From NCBI GenBank assembly GCA_964575185.1, contig CAZNPW010000008.1, positions 10,068 through 74,067 of the forward strand: a DNA stretch of 64,000 bases, written 5' to 3'. A program made the position numbers and the translations under genes. The notes below the pieces were generated by a model. That model ran no database searches. It was not told where the DNA came from and saw only the letters and a program-made list of their open reading frames with translations. The stretch comes from CAZNPW01 sp964575185. GTDB taxonomy: Bacteria; Pseudomonadota; Alphaproteobacteria; Rhodobacterales; Rhodobacteraceae. Positions 1 to 8,093 of the stretch are shown here, piece after piece (within the stretch, counting starts at the first letter, position 1; each line of letters opens with the position of its first letter).

Positions 1-920
1 GTCTGGTTGAACATCGCGAACTGGTCGGAGTTGAAGGTCACCGACCCCTGCGTGCCCGGAAAGCGGATGCAGACGAAGTCCGTGCCCGGCACCTTGCCCG
101 CCTTCAGGAACTCGCCCTTGGCCCAGTCCCCCATCATCTGCATCCCGGCTTCGCCGTTGATGACCATCGCGCTGGCGAGGTTCCAGTCGCGCCCGCTGAA
201 GTTGTCGTCCACATAGGTCCGCAGCTTGGCCATCCGGTCGAACACCGTCACCATCTCCGGGCTGTTCAGCGCCGCGGGGTCGAGGTCGATCATCGCCCGC
301 TTGTAGAAGTCGCCGCCCATCGACAGCACCACCGCGTCGAAGATCGTCGCGTCCTGCCAGGCCTGCCCGCCATGCGCCAGGGGCGTGATGCCCTGCGCCT
401 TCATCGCGTCCAGAACGGCCACCAGCTCGTCCCAGGTCGTCGGCGCCGCAAGGCCGGTCTTGTCGAGCGCGGCCTTGTTGATCCAGATCCAGTTGGTCGA
501 ATGCACGTTGACCGGTGCCGCGACCCACTTGCCGTCATAGGTCGAGAACGCCTGCAGCGCCTGCGGCACCACCTTGTCCCAGCCCTCGGCCATGGCCGTC
601 GGCGTCAGGTCGGCGAGCGCGCCCTCCTTGGCCCAGTCGCGGATGTCGAAGCCCAGCATCTGCACCGCGGTCGGCGCGTCGCCCGCCTGCACCCGCGCCC
701 GCAGCGCGGTCATCGCCGCCTCGCCGCCGCCGCCGGCCACCGGCATGTCGACCCAGCCCACGCCCTTGCCGGCCAGGTTCTCCTTCAGCACGCCCACCGC
801 CGCGGCCTCGCCGCCGCTGGTCCACCAGTGCAGGACCTCGACCTGCTCCTGCGCCATGGCCACCCCTGTCGTCGTGACCAGCAGCGCCGCGACGATGGCC
901 GTCTTCCTGAACATACGCAT
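1..920 (-). CDS. ABC transporter sugar substrate-binding protein (partial, C-terminus off the left edge)
   Basis: A family 1 extracellular solute-binding protein that would capture a sugar in the periplasm for an ABC importer. About 306 codons are present. The start at 920 follows a good GGAGG ribosome site. The protein opens with a signal peptide (MRMFRKTAIVAALL.. ending VAMAQ), then an LHWWTSGGE segment typical of glucose/mannose-type binding proteins, and later WQDATIFDAVV and MMGDWAKGEF, which also fit that family. It lies 35 bp downstream of the aldehyde dehydrogenase on the same strand, so it may be co-transcribed or may start its own transport operon beyond the window. The substrate cannot be fixed from sequence. 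Confidence 0.85.
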   Translation of the reverse strand, partial: MRMFRKTAIVAALLVTTTGVAMAQEQVEVLHWWTSGGEAAAVGVLKENLAGKGVGWVDMPVAGGGGEAAMTALRARVQAGDAPTAVQMLGFDIRDWAKEGALADLTPTAMAEGWDKVVPQALQAFSTYDGKWVAAPVNVHSTNWIWINKAALDKTGLAAPTTWDELVAVLDAMKAQGITPLAHGGQAWQDATIFDAVVLSMGGDFYKRAMIDLDPAALNSPEMVTVFDRMAKLRTYVDDNFSGRDWNLASAMVINGEAGMQMMGDWAKGEFLKAGKVPGTDFVCIRFPGTQGSVTFNSDQFAMFNQ

Positions 921-955
921 GTCGTCTTCCTCCCGTTGCGTTTTGCATTGCCCCC

Positions 956-2470
956 TCAGGGGGTCGTCACCCAAGGCACCCGCGTGCGGCCGATCCGCAT
1001 CACCAGCGACTTGATCTCCTGATACTCCTCGAACCCCGCCCGCCCGATCTCGCGTCCCAGGCCCGATTGCTTCATCCCCCCGAACGTCACCTCGGGATAG
1101 CCGTCCATCCAGGTGTTCGTCCACACGGTCCCGGCCTGCACCCGGCGCGCGAAGTCCAGACAGGTGTGGATGTTCCCGCTCCACACCCCCGCCGACAGGC
1201 CGTAGGGCGTGGCGTTGGCCATGCCGATCGCCTCGTCGAGCGTCTCGAACGTCTGCACCGCCAGCACCGGGCCGAAGACCTCGTCCTGGACCACCGCCAG
1301 GCCGGGCGACAGCCCCGCCAGCACCGTCGGCTGGTAGAACTGCCCGGCCAGCCCCGGCACCGCCAGCGGCCCGCCGCCCAGGCGCACCTCCGCCCCCGCC
1401 GCGACCGCCGCGCGGACATGCCCGTCGATCGCGGCGCCATGCTCCGGCGTCACGATCGCCCCCACCTGCGTCCGCGCATCCAGCGGATCGCCGAAGGCGA
1501 CGCGCCCCGACAGCGCCGCCACCCGCGCGGTGAACTCCTCCGCGATGCCGCGCTGCACCAGCACACGGCTGCCCGCATTGCAGCACTGCCCCGCGTTGAA
1601 CACCGCCCCGAAGGCCACCGCATCGGCCGCGCTCTCCAGGTCCGCATCGGGGAACACGACCTGCGGGTTCTTCCCCCCCAGTTCCAGCGCCACCCGCGCG
1701 AGCCGCCCCCCCGCCTCGCGCGCGATGGTCCGGCCCACGGCGGTCGATCCCGTGAAGCTCACCATGTCCACCCGGCCGTCGCCGACCAGCGCCGCCCCGA
1801 CCGACGCCCCGCTTCCGAGCACGATGTTCGCCACCCCGTCGGGCAGCCCCGCCTCCTGCAGCAGCGCCCCCAGCATCACCGTCGAGGAGGGCGTCATCTC
1901 CGACGGCTTCACCACCACCGTGCAGCCGGCCGCGAGCGCGTAAGGCAGCTTCTGCGACAGGATCCAGAAGGGGAAGTTCCACGGCGTGATGATCCCCACC
2001 ACCCCCCGCGGCCCGCGCAGCGTCAGCGCGAGCATGTCGGGCCCCAGCGTGTCGTAGGCCTCGCCGTGGCTCGCCCGCGCCATCGCCGCCGCATGCCGCC
2101 ACAGGTCCGCGGCACCCCCGACCTCGCCCCGCGCCTGCGCGATGGGCTTGCCCGACTCCAGCGTCTCGATCAGCGCGAGCCGCTCCACGTCCCGCGCGAT
2201 CAGGTCGGCCACCCGGAGCAGCACCGCCGCCCGCGCGCGGCCCGGCAGCCGCGCCCACCGCCCGTCGTCGAACGCCGTCCGCGCCGCCGCGACGGCGGCC
2301 CGGGCATCCGCCGCCGTGCCCTCTTCGGCCCGGCTCGCCACGGTGCCGTGCGACGGCGAGACCCGGTCGCGCGTCGCGCCCCCGGCCCGCCAGACCCCGC
2401 CGATCAGATGGCGCGCATGGAACGCCTCGGGCAGCGCCGCGCAGCTGTCGGGGATGATGTTCAGGCCCAT
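956..2470 (-). CDS. NAD(P)-dependent aldehyde dehydrogenase
   Basis: Oxidises an aldehyde to the carboxylic acid with NAD(P)+ in the cytoplasm. At 504 aa it has the usual family length and all the landmarks: PWNFP (Asn165), the cofactor-binding Lys188 in VVVKPSE, the Rossmann segment FTGSTAVG, the general base Glu263 in ELGGKNPQ, and the catalytic cysteine Cys297 in FNAGQCCNAGSR. Its start lies one base after the stop of the upstream enoyl-CoA hydratase, so the two are translationally linked in one operon with a CoA-transferase. This suggests removal of an aldehyde made during breakdown of an acyl-CoA or amine-derived substrate. It resembles betaine-aldehyde-type ALDHs, but the true substrate is open. 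Confidence 0.93.
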   Translation of the reverse strand: MGLNIIPDSCAALPEAFHARHLIGGVWRAGGATRDRVSPSHGTVASRAEEGTAADARAAVAAARTAFDDGRWARLPGRARAAVLLRVADLIARDVERLALIETLESGKPIAQARGEVGGAADLWRHAAAMARASHGEAYDTLGPDMLALTLRGPRGVVGIITPWNFPFWILSQKLPYALAAGCTVVVKPSEMTPSSTVMLGALLQEAGLPDGVANIVLGSGASVGAALVGDGRVDMVSFTGSTAVGRTIAREAGGRLARVALELGGKNPQVVFPDADLESAADAVAFGAVFNAGQCCNAGSRVLVQRGIAEEFTARVAALSGRVAFGDPLDARTQVGAIVTPEHGAAIDGHVRAAVAAGAEVRLGGGPLAVPGLAGQFYQPTVLAGLSPGLAVVQDEVFGPVLAVQTFETLDEAIGMANATPYGLSAGVWSGNIHTCLDFARRVQAGTVWTNTWMDGYPEVTFGGMKQSGLGREIGRAGFEEYQEIKSLVMRIGRTRVPWVTTP

Positions 2471-2471
2471 C

Positions 2472-3239
2472 TCATGCCCCCGGAAACGCCGGTGCGCGCT
2501 TGCCGCGGAAGGCCGCCACGCCCGCGTCGCGGTCCGCGCTCGCGGCGATCGCCGCGGCCCCCAGCATCTCGACCATCGCCCCCCGGTCCTCGCCGACGCC
2601 CGCGTGGATCATCGCCTTGGCGATCTCCACCGCCCGAGGCGACAGCCCCGCCGCACGGGTCCCCCGCGCCAGCGCCGCCGCCCGCGGGTCGTCCGACACC
2701 TCGGCCACGAAGCCGCAGGCCAGCGCCTGCGCCGCCGTCAGCCGCGTGCCGCACAGCGCCATGTCCTTCAGCCACCCCTCCGGGATCAGCCGCGCGAGCC
2801 TTTGCGTCCCCGACCAGCCCGGCACGATCCCCACCCCCGCCTCGGGCAGCGCGAGCGTCGCCTTGGGGTGCATCACCCGCACGTCGCAGGCCGCGGCAAG
2901 CTCGAGGCCGCCGCCGAAGGCATGGCCCTGGATCACCGCGATCACCGGCTTGCCCAGCCGCGCGAGCCGGTCGAACAGCCGGTGCCCCCCCGCCACCCAG
3001 TCCCGCGCGAAGGCCGCGGGCGACAGCTCCCCCCAGGCCCCGATGTCGGCCCCGGTGCAGAAGGCGCGGTCGCCCGTCGCCGTGACCAGCACCGCCCGCA
3101 CCTCCGGCCGCCCCGCGATCACCTCCAGATGCCCCGCAAGCTGGCCCAGCATCGCGGCGGTCAGGCAGTTGAGCTTGCCCGGATTGTCCAGCCGCAGCTC
3201 GGCCAGATGTCCGACAAGTTCAAGATGCACCGCGCTCAT
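2472..3239 (-). CDS. Enoyl-CoA hydratase/isomerase family protein
   Basis: A crotonase-fold enzyme of 255 aa that most likely hydrates an enoyl-CoA. The oxyanion-hole segments CTGADIGA (61-68) and GHAFGGGLELAAACD (105-119) are intact, and Glu113 and Glu133 sit where the two catalytic glutamates of enoyl-CoA hydratase are found. The ATG at 3239 overlaps the stop of the CoA-transferase as ATGA. A GTG three codons upstream is possible but less likely. The gene lies between the CoA-transferase and the aldehyde dehydrogenase, consistent with a short beta-oxidation-like route. Carnitinyl- or methylglutaconyl-CoA hydratase activity cannot be excluded. Confidence 0.9.
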   Translation of the reverse strand: MSAVHLELVGHLAELRLDNPGKLNCLTAAMLGQLAGHLEVIAGRPEVRAVLVTATGDRAFCTGADIGAWGELSPAAFARDWVAGGHRLFDRLARLGKPVIAVIQGHAFGGGLELAAACDVRVMHPKATLALPEAGVGIVPGWSGTQRLARLIPEGWLKDMALCGTRLTAAQALACGFVAEVSDDPRAAALARGTRAAGLSPRAVEIAKAMIHAGVGEDRGAMVEMLGAAAIAASADRDAGVAAFRGKRAPAFPGA

Positions 3240-4807
3240 GCCCGCCACCCCATCGGTTCCGGTCGCAGAAGTGCAAGCGGCATCGCCACGGCATCCTCCG
3301 CCACCGTCACCCGGCCACCGCTCGCCGCCACGATGTCGCGCGCGGGGTCGATCCCCGGCATGACCTCCACCGCCACCAGCCCGCCGTCGCCCGGCCGCAT
3401 CACGCAGCGCTCGGTCACATACAGCACGTCCTGCCCCTGCGCCCGCGCACGGGCGCCTGCAAAGGTCACATGCTCCACCGCCTCGACCATCTTGGCGAAC
3501 TTCCCCGGCCGCACCACCCGCAACCCGTCGCCCTCCAGCGCAAGCTCCGCCCCCGCCTCGAACCAGCCCGAGAAGACGATCCGCTTCGCACGCGCCGTGA
3601 TGTCCACGAACCCGCCGCAGCCCGCGGTCAGATACGGCTTCTTGCCCAGCTTGCTGACGTTGACGTTCCCCTCCCGGTCGACCTCGAGGAATGACAGGAA
3701 ACTGACATCGAACCCCCCGCCCTGGAAGTAGATGAACTGCTGCGGCGAGGGCACGAAGGCGTCCGCATTGCTCGCGCAGCCGAAGGCGAAGCCGGTAAGC
3801 GGCATCCCCCCGACCGCGCCCTGCTCGATGGCCCAGGTCACCGCGCCCGCCTGCCCCTCCTCCAGCAGCACATAGGGCACCATCGCGCTGATCCCGAAGC
3901 CGAGGTTCGCGACCATCCCCGCCCGCAGCTCCATCGCCGCGCGCCGGGCGATGACCTTCTCCACCCCGTGCTCCGGCGCGGCGAAACTCGCCAGCGGGCG
4001 CACCACCTCGCCGCTGATCGCCGGGTCATACCCCGTCTCGGTCGTCTGCCGCTGGCCCTCGTCGACCACCACCAGGTCCACGAGATGCGCGGGCACCCGC
4101 ACGTCATGCGCCCGCAGGCTGCCCGCCGCCGTCACCCGCTTGACCTGCGCGACGACCAGCCCGCCGTGGTTCCTGACACAGATCGCCTGCTCGAGGCCCC
4201 CCAGATAGGCCCCCTCGTGTTCATAGGTCAGGTTGCCGCGCTCGTCCGCCGTCGTCGCCCGCAAAAGGCAGACATCGGGGATGATGTTCGGAAAGTGCAA
4301 CCACTCCTCGCCCGCGAACTCCACGCGGGCGACGATCGGGGCGGCGGCGGCGCACGCGTTCATCGCGCAGCCCTCGCGCCGCGGGTCCACGAAGGTCTCC
4401 ATCCCCACCTGCGTCAGCACGCCCGGCCGCCGCGCCGCCGCCTCGCGGTGCATGTCGAACAGGATCCCCGAGGGCACGTTATACGCCGGGATCCGGTCCT
4501 CGACGATCATCCGCCAGATCGCGGGCATCGGCAGGTGCGACCCGCCCGACGGATAGCTCCCGGCGATCACCGCCGCGAGCAACCCCTCGCGCGCGATGTG
4601 GTCGATCCCTTTCACGCCATACATGTCCCCCGCGGCGATGGGATGGATCGTCGTGATCCCCCGCGGGTGCCCTTCGGCCGCGAACCGCGCCCCCAGCGCC
4701 GCCAGCACCGCATCCGGACAGCCCAGCGCCGAGGACGAACTGACCGTCACCACCGCCCCGTCGCGGATGCGCCCCACGGCCTCGGCGGCGGACACGACCT
4801 TGCTCAC
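3236..4807 (-). CDS. Acyl-CoA:acetate/3-ketoacid CoA-transferase (fused alpha-beta, YdiF type)
   Basis: Transfers CoA between short-chain acyl groups to activate a carboxylic acid. The 523-aa protein carries both CoA-transferase subunits in one chain, as in E. coli YdiF. The catalytic glutamate is expected at Glu328 in AIEQGAVGG, with GCGGFVDIT and the glycine-rich AAGSLRAHD segment elsewhere. The start chosen is GTG at 4807, because similarity begins with SKVVSAAEA; the in-frame extension upstream is arginine/glycine-rich and looks non-coding in that frame. The GTG overlaps the stop of a short upstream ORF as GTGA. It heads the catabolic part of the operon with enoyl-CoA hydratase and aldehyde dehydrogenase. 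Confidence 0.9.
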   Translation of the reverse strand: MSKVVSAAEAVGRIRDGAVVTVSSSSALGCPDAVLAALGARFAAEGHPRGITTIHPIAAGDMYGVKGIDHIAREGLLAAVIAGSYPSGGSHLPMPAIWRMIVEDRIPAYNVPSGILFDMHREAAARRPGVLTQVGMETFVDPRREGCAMNACAAAAPIVARVEFAGEEWLHFPNIIPDVCLLRATTADERGNLTYEHEGAYLGGLEQAICVRNHGGLVVAQVKRVTAAGSLRAHDVRVPAHLVDLVVVDEGQRQTTETGYDPAISGEVVRPLASFAAPEHGVEKVIARRAAMELRAGMVANLGFGISAMVPYVLLEEGQAGAVTWAIEQGAVGGMPLTGFAFGCASNADAFVPSPQQFIYFQGGGFDVSFLSFLEVDREGNVNVSKLGKKPYLTAGCGGFVDITARAKRIVFSGWFEAGAELALEGDGLRVVRPGKFAKMVEAVEHVTFAGARARAQGQDVLYVTERCVMRPGDGGLVAVEVMPGIDPARDIVAASGGRVTVAEDAVAMPLALLRPEPMGWRA

Positions 4808-4974
4808 GGACCCGCCGCCCCGCCGCGCCGCCGCAGGTTCCGCACCGCGGTCGCGGCGACCCCCCGGCCGTCCGCCCGCGGGGACGCGATCGCGCGCCCG
4901 GACGCGCACCCGGACGCGCGCCCGGACGCCCGCCCGGACGCCATCGTGCCCGCCCCGATCAGCCCCCCGCGCAT
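4804..4974 (-). CDS. Short leader ORF with a 3-hydroxyacyl-CoA dehydrogenase-like start; possible remnant
   Basis: A 56-codon ORF preceded by a strong GGGAGG ribosome site and ending in a GTGA overlap with the CoA-transferase start, so it is well placed to be translated and coupled to that gene. Its first residues (MRGGLIGAGTMASG) resemble the NAD-binding N-terminus of 3-hydroxyacyl-CoA dehydrogenases (consensus GVIGAGTMGSG). The sequence then dissolves into an ASGR/ASGC repeat encoded by 12-bp tandem units and an arginine-rich tail. It could be the stump of a lost dehydrogenase, a leader peptide, or a chance ORF in GC-rich DNA. The similarity is a motif match by eye only. Confidence 0.4.
   Translation of the reverse strand: MRGGLIGAGTMASGRASGRASGCASGRAIASPRADGRGVAATAVRNLRRRGGAAGP
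4891..4938. repeat. Four tandem 12-bp units (CGCGCGCCCGGA-like)
   Basis: Four consecutive 12-base units starting at 4891, 4903, 4915 and 4927, differing by one or two bases, read CGCGCRCCCGGA. The period is a multiple of three and encodes ASGR/ASGC in the short minus-strand ORF, so the tract could change length by slippage without a frameshift. Confidence 0.85.
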
Positions 4975-4995
4975 CCCCCGACCCCCCTCCCGGAT

Positions 4996-5029
4996 TTGGA
5001 TCGTTCCAAGCCGTAATGGAACGGTCCAA
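4996..5029. promoter_or_regulatory. Pair of palindromic operators in the divergent promoter
   Basis: Two 14-bp palindromes with central CG, TTGGATCGTTCCAA (4996-5009) and ATGGAACGGTCCAA (5016-5029), have centres exactly 20 bp apart and so lie on the same helix face. They sit between the minus-strand CoA-transferase operon and the plus-strand ABC transporter, in a locally AT-richer stretch of a GC-rich gap. The central CG and inverted TGGA/TCCA arms look like LacI- or IclR-family sites. No regulator gene of those families lies nearby. The rest of the gap 4808-5124 holds the short ORF and no other gene. Confidence 0.6.
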
Positions 5030-5124
5030 AGGCAGTCAAGCCGAATTGTAGTCCCGCCCCTTGCCAGGTGCGCCGAAGGGTGGTCCCGTCGCCCTTCCGA
5101 CGTCACCCGCTCGAAAGGCCCGCC

Positions 5125-6327
5125 ATGCTCCGTCCCCTCGCCGTCCTGGCCCTGACCCTCACCCCCGCCCTCGCGCAGGAGCCGCCGGTCGACCAGCCCT
5201 GGGAGGCCGTGGTCGCCGCCGCCCGCGGCAAGGAGGTCAACTTCTTCCTCTGGGGCGGGTCCGACGCGATCAACGCCTACGTCAGCGATGTCATCGGCCC
5301 GATCCTGGCCCGCGACTACGGCATCACGCTGAACCGCGTGCCGCTGACCGACACCGCCACCGCCGTCAACGCCGTGCTGGCCGAGAAGCAGGCGGGCAAC
5401 CTGACCGACGGCGCGATCGACCTGATCTGGATCAACGGCGAGAACTTCCGCACCATGAAGGACGGCGGCCTCGCCTTCTGCGGCTATACCGACAGCCTGC
5501 CCAACAACGTCTTCATCGACTGGGCCGACCCGTCGATCGCCAACGACTTCGGCGTGCCGGTCGACGGCTGCGAGGTGCCGTGGAGCCGGGCGCAGTTCGC
5601 CTTCGCCTACGACAGCGCGACCGTCCCCGTGCCCCCCGCCGACATCGCGGCGCTGCTCGACTGGATCCGCGCCAACCCCGGCCGCTTCACCTACCCCGCC
5701 CCGCCCGACTTCAACGGCGCGGTCTTCGTCCGGCAGGTCTTCTACTTCGCCGCCGGCGGGGCGGAGGCGCTGGCCGGGCCCTTCGACCAGGCCCGGTTCG
5801 ACGCCGCGGCGGCCAGGGCCTGGACGATCCTGAACGACCTGAAGCCCTTCCTCTGGCGGCAGGGCGCGACCTATCCCACCACGATCGGCGCGCTGAACCA
5901 GCTCTACGCCAACGGCGAGGTCGATTTCACCTTCGACTACGACCCGTCCCAGTTCGGCCTCGCGGTCGATGCCGGAACCTTTCCCGCCACCACCCGCAGC
6001 ACCGGCCTGACCTCGGGCACCATCGCCAACACGAGCTACACGCTGATCCCGGTGAACTCGCCGAACAAGGCCGCCGCGATGGTGCTGCAGAACCTGCTGA
6101 TCTCGCCGCAGGCGCAGCTCCTCAAGGCCGACCCGCGGGTCTGGGGCGCGGCCCCGGCCATCGACATCGCCCGCACCCCGCCCGACATCCGGGCGGCCTT
6201 CGCCGCCCTGCCGCGCCACCCGTCGGTGATCCCGGCCGCCGAACTCGCCGCCGCAGCCCTGCCCGAGCTGCAACCCGACTGGACGCGGGCCATCGAGGAC
6301 GGCTGGCGCGCCAACGTCGGGCAATAG
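5125..6327 (+). CDS. ABC transporter substrate-binding protein, YnjB-like
   Basis: A 400-aa periplasmic binding protein of the YnjB family, often annotated as a putative thiamine or polyamine/iron-type transporter; the substrate is not established. It starts at the ATG at 5125, after an AAAGG site, with a signal peptide (MLRPLAVLALTLTPALAQ). The mature part contains LWGGSDAINAYV and LIWINGENFRTMK, characteristic of this family. It is followed by two permeases and an ATPase, which completes the importer. A pair of strong hairpins separates it from the first permease, an arrangement that usually lets the binding protein be made in excess. Transcription probably starts at the shared divergent promoter. 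Confidence 0.88.
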   Translation: MLRPLAVLALTLTPALAQEPPVDQPWEAVVAAARGKEVNFFLWGGSDAINAYVSDVIGPILARDYGITLNRVPLTDTATAVNAVLAEKQAGNLTDGAIDLIWINGENFRTMKDGGLAFCGYTDSLPNNVFIDWADPSIANDFGVPVDGCEVPWSRAQFAFAYDSATVPVPPADIAALLDWIRANPGRFTYPAPPDFNGAVFVRQVFYFAAGGAEALAGPFDQARFDAAAARAWTILNDLKPFLWRQGATYPTTIGALNQLYANGEVDFTFDYDPSQFGLAVDAGTFPATTRSTGLTSGTIANTSYTLIPVNSPNKAAAMVLQNLLISPQAQLLKADPRVWGAAPAIDIARTPPDIRAAFAALPRHPSVIPAAELAAAALPELQPDWTRAIEDGWRANVGQ

Positions 6328-6354
6328 AACCGACGCCGGGGCCGCGGCGCACCG

Positions 6355-6399
6355 CCGATGTCTTGCAAGACATCGGTCCGGTTCCTTCCAAGGAACCGG
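6355..6399. promoter_or_regulatory. Two adjacent perfect hairpins between binding-protein and permease genes
   Basis: A 22-bp perfect palindrome (6355-6376, arms CCGATGTCTTG) is followed one base later by a 10-bp stem with a CC loop (6378-6399, arms CCGGTTCCTT). Both lie in the 147-bp gap inside the transporter operon. In RNA they would form two stable stem-loops without a U-tract, fitting 3'-end protection of the binding-protein mRNA or partial attenuation rather than full termination. Confidence 0.7.
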
Positions 6400-6474
6400 G
6401 GCCGCGCCGCCGGCAGGGCCGCGCGTCCCCGGCACGGGTTGACGCCGCCGCCCCGCCGCGCCAGCCTGCGCGCC

Positions 6475-7299
6475 ATGTCCGACCGCCTGCGCACGGCCCT
6501 GCTGCTCGCTCCCGCGGTCGCCACCTTGGGCGCGCTCTTCGCAGGCGGGCTCGCCATCGCCGCCTGGCGGTCGCTCGACACGCCCGTGCCGTTCGGGGCC
6601 TACCGCGCGATCCTGGCCGACCCCGGTTTCCTGCGGTCGCTCGGCCTCTCGCTCTGGATCGCCGCGGCCTCGACGGCGCTGTCGGCGCTGATCGCCCTGC
6701 CGCTCGCGCTGATGCTGCGCCGCCGCTTCGCGGGCCGCGGCCCCCTGCACGTCCTGCTGAACCTGAACCTGACCGTCCCCCACGTCGTCGGCGCCTTCGG
6801 CATCCTGTATCTCTTCGGCCAGTCGGGCCTCCTCGCCCGTCTCGCCTGGCACGCGGGCCTCATCACCCGCCCGGCCGAGTTCCCCGTGCTCGTCCAGGAT
6901 CCCTGGGCGATCGGCATCCTCCTCCACTACACCTGGAAAGAGGCGCCCTTCATCGCCCTGATCCTGCTCGCCCGCCTGAGGGCGATGGGCGACGACCAGG
7001 CCGCGGCCGCCCGCTCGCTCGGGGCCTCGCCCTGGCAGGCCTTCCGCCACGTGACCCTGCCGCAGCTTCTGCCAAGCCTCGCCGCCGCCGCGCTGATCGT
7101 CTTCGCCTTCGGCTTCGGCACCTACGAGGTGCCGCTCCTGCTCGGCGCGTCCTCGCCGCGGGCGCTTCCCGTCACCGCCTGGCAGGCATGGGCCGACACC
7201 GACCTCGCCGCGCGCCCGCAGGCCATGGCGATGGGCCTCGTCACCGCAGCCGTCGCGGGCCTCGTCACCGCGGCGCTGCTCCGGCTCCTGCGGCGATGA
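6475..7299 (+). CDS. ABC transporter permease, YnjC-like (first subunit)
   Basis: An integral inner-membrane permease of 274 aa with about six hydrophobic segments. The conserved EAA-loop signature is visible as AARSLGASPWQAFRHVTLPQLLPS near residues 178-203, where the ATPase docks. In E. coli YnjC the two permease halves are fused; here they are separate genes, and this one overlaps the next by ATGA (7296-7299). The start at 6475 (MSDRLRTALLLAP) gives a normal N-terminal membrane segment. It works with the neighbouring binding protein, second permease and ATPase. Confidence 0.88.
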   Translation: MSDRLRTALLLAPAVATLGALFAGGLAIAAWRSLDTPVPFGAYRAILADPGFLRSLGLSLWIAAASTALSALIALPLALMLRRRFAGRGPLHVLLNLNLTVPHVVGAFGILYLFGQSGLLARLAWHAGLITRPAEFPVLVQDPWAIGILLHYTWKEAPFIALILLARLRAMGDDQAAAARSLGASPWQAFRHVTLPQLLPSLAAAALIVFAFGFGTYEVPLLLGASSPRALPVTAWQAWADTDLAARPQAMAMGLVTAAVAGLVTAALLRLLRR

Positions 7300-8093
7300 C
7301 CCGCCGCGCCCTGCCCGTGATCGGCGCGCTCCTGTCGCTCTGGCTGGTGCTGCCGCTGGTCCCCATGGCCATCGCCGCCTTCGGCCGCGGCTGGCGCTTC
7401 CCCGACCTTCTACCCCGGGCCGCCTCGCTCGCGGGCTGGCAGGCCGCGCTCGCCCCCCGCAGCGGGCTCGTGGAGGCGCTGGCGACCACCCTCGCCATCG
7501 CCGCGCTCGCGACACTCGGCGCGACGCTGATCGGCCTGCCCGCCGGCGCGGCGCTGGGACGCCGCCGCTTCCGCGGCCGGGGGCTGGTGCTCGCGCTGGT
7601 GACGGCCCCGCTGATCGTCCCCGCGATCGCCGTCGCGCCCGGCCTGCACGAGGCCTTCATCCGGGCCGGCCTGACGAACACGATCGGCGCCGTGGCGCTC
7701 GCCCATCTGATCCCGACGATCCCCTACATGACGCTCATCATGACCGCGGCCTTCGCGCGCCTCGACCCCGACCTCGCGGCCCAGGCGCGCACGCTCGGGG
7801 CCTCGCCCGCGCAGGCGTTCCGGCACGTCACCCTGCCCGCGCTGCGCCCGAGCCTTCTCGCCGGGGCGCTGTTCGTGTTCCTCGTCTCCTGGGGCCAGTA
7901 TCTGCTCACGCTGATGATCGGCGGCGGCCGGGTGATGACGCTGCCGCTCCTGCTCAACGCCTTCGCCGCCTCCGGCCGCACCGACATCGCCGGGGCCGTC
8001 GCGCTCGTCACCATCCTGCCCGGCGCGCTGGTGGCGCTCCTCGCCGCCCGCGCCATCGCCGGCGCGCACGACGCCCTGACTCCCCCGCGATGA
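7296..8093 (+). CDS. ABC transporter permease, YnjC-like (second subunit)
   Basis: The second membrane subunit of the importer, 265 aa and very hydrophobic, with its own EAA loop (AQARTLGASPAQAFRHVTLP, around residues 160-180). It starts inside the stop of the first permease (ATGA) and its own stop overlaps the ATPase start (ATGA at 8090-8093), so the three genes are translated as a coupled unit. The two permeases are similar at their EAA loops, as expected for a heterodimeric channel. Confidence 0.88.
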   Translation: MTRRALPVIGALLSLWLVLPLVPMAIAAFGRGWRFPDLLPRAASLAGWQAALAPRSGLVEALATTLAIAALATLGATLIGLPAGAALGRRRFRGRGLVLALVTAPLIVPAIAVAPGLHEAFIRAGLTNTIGAVALAHLIPTIPYMTLIMTAAFARLDPDLAAQARTLGASPAQAFRHVTLPALRPSLLAGALFVFLVSWGQYLLTLMIGGGRVMTLPLLLNAFAASGRTDIAGAVALVTILPGALVALLAARAIAGAHDALTPPR

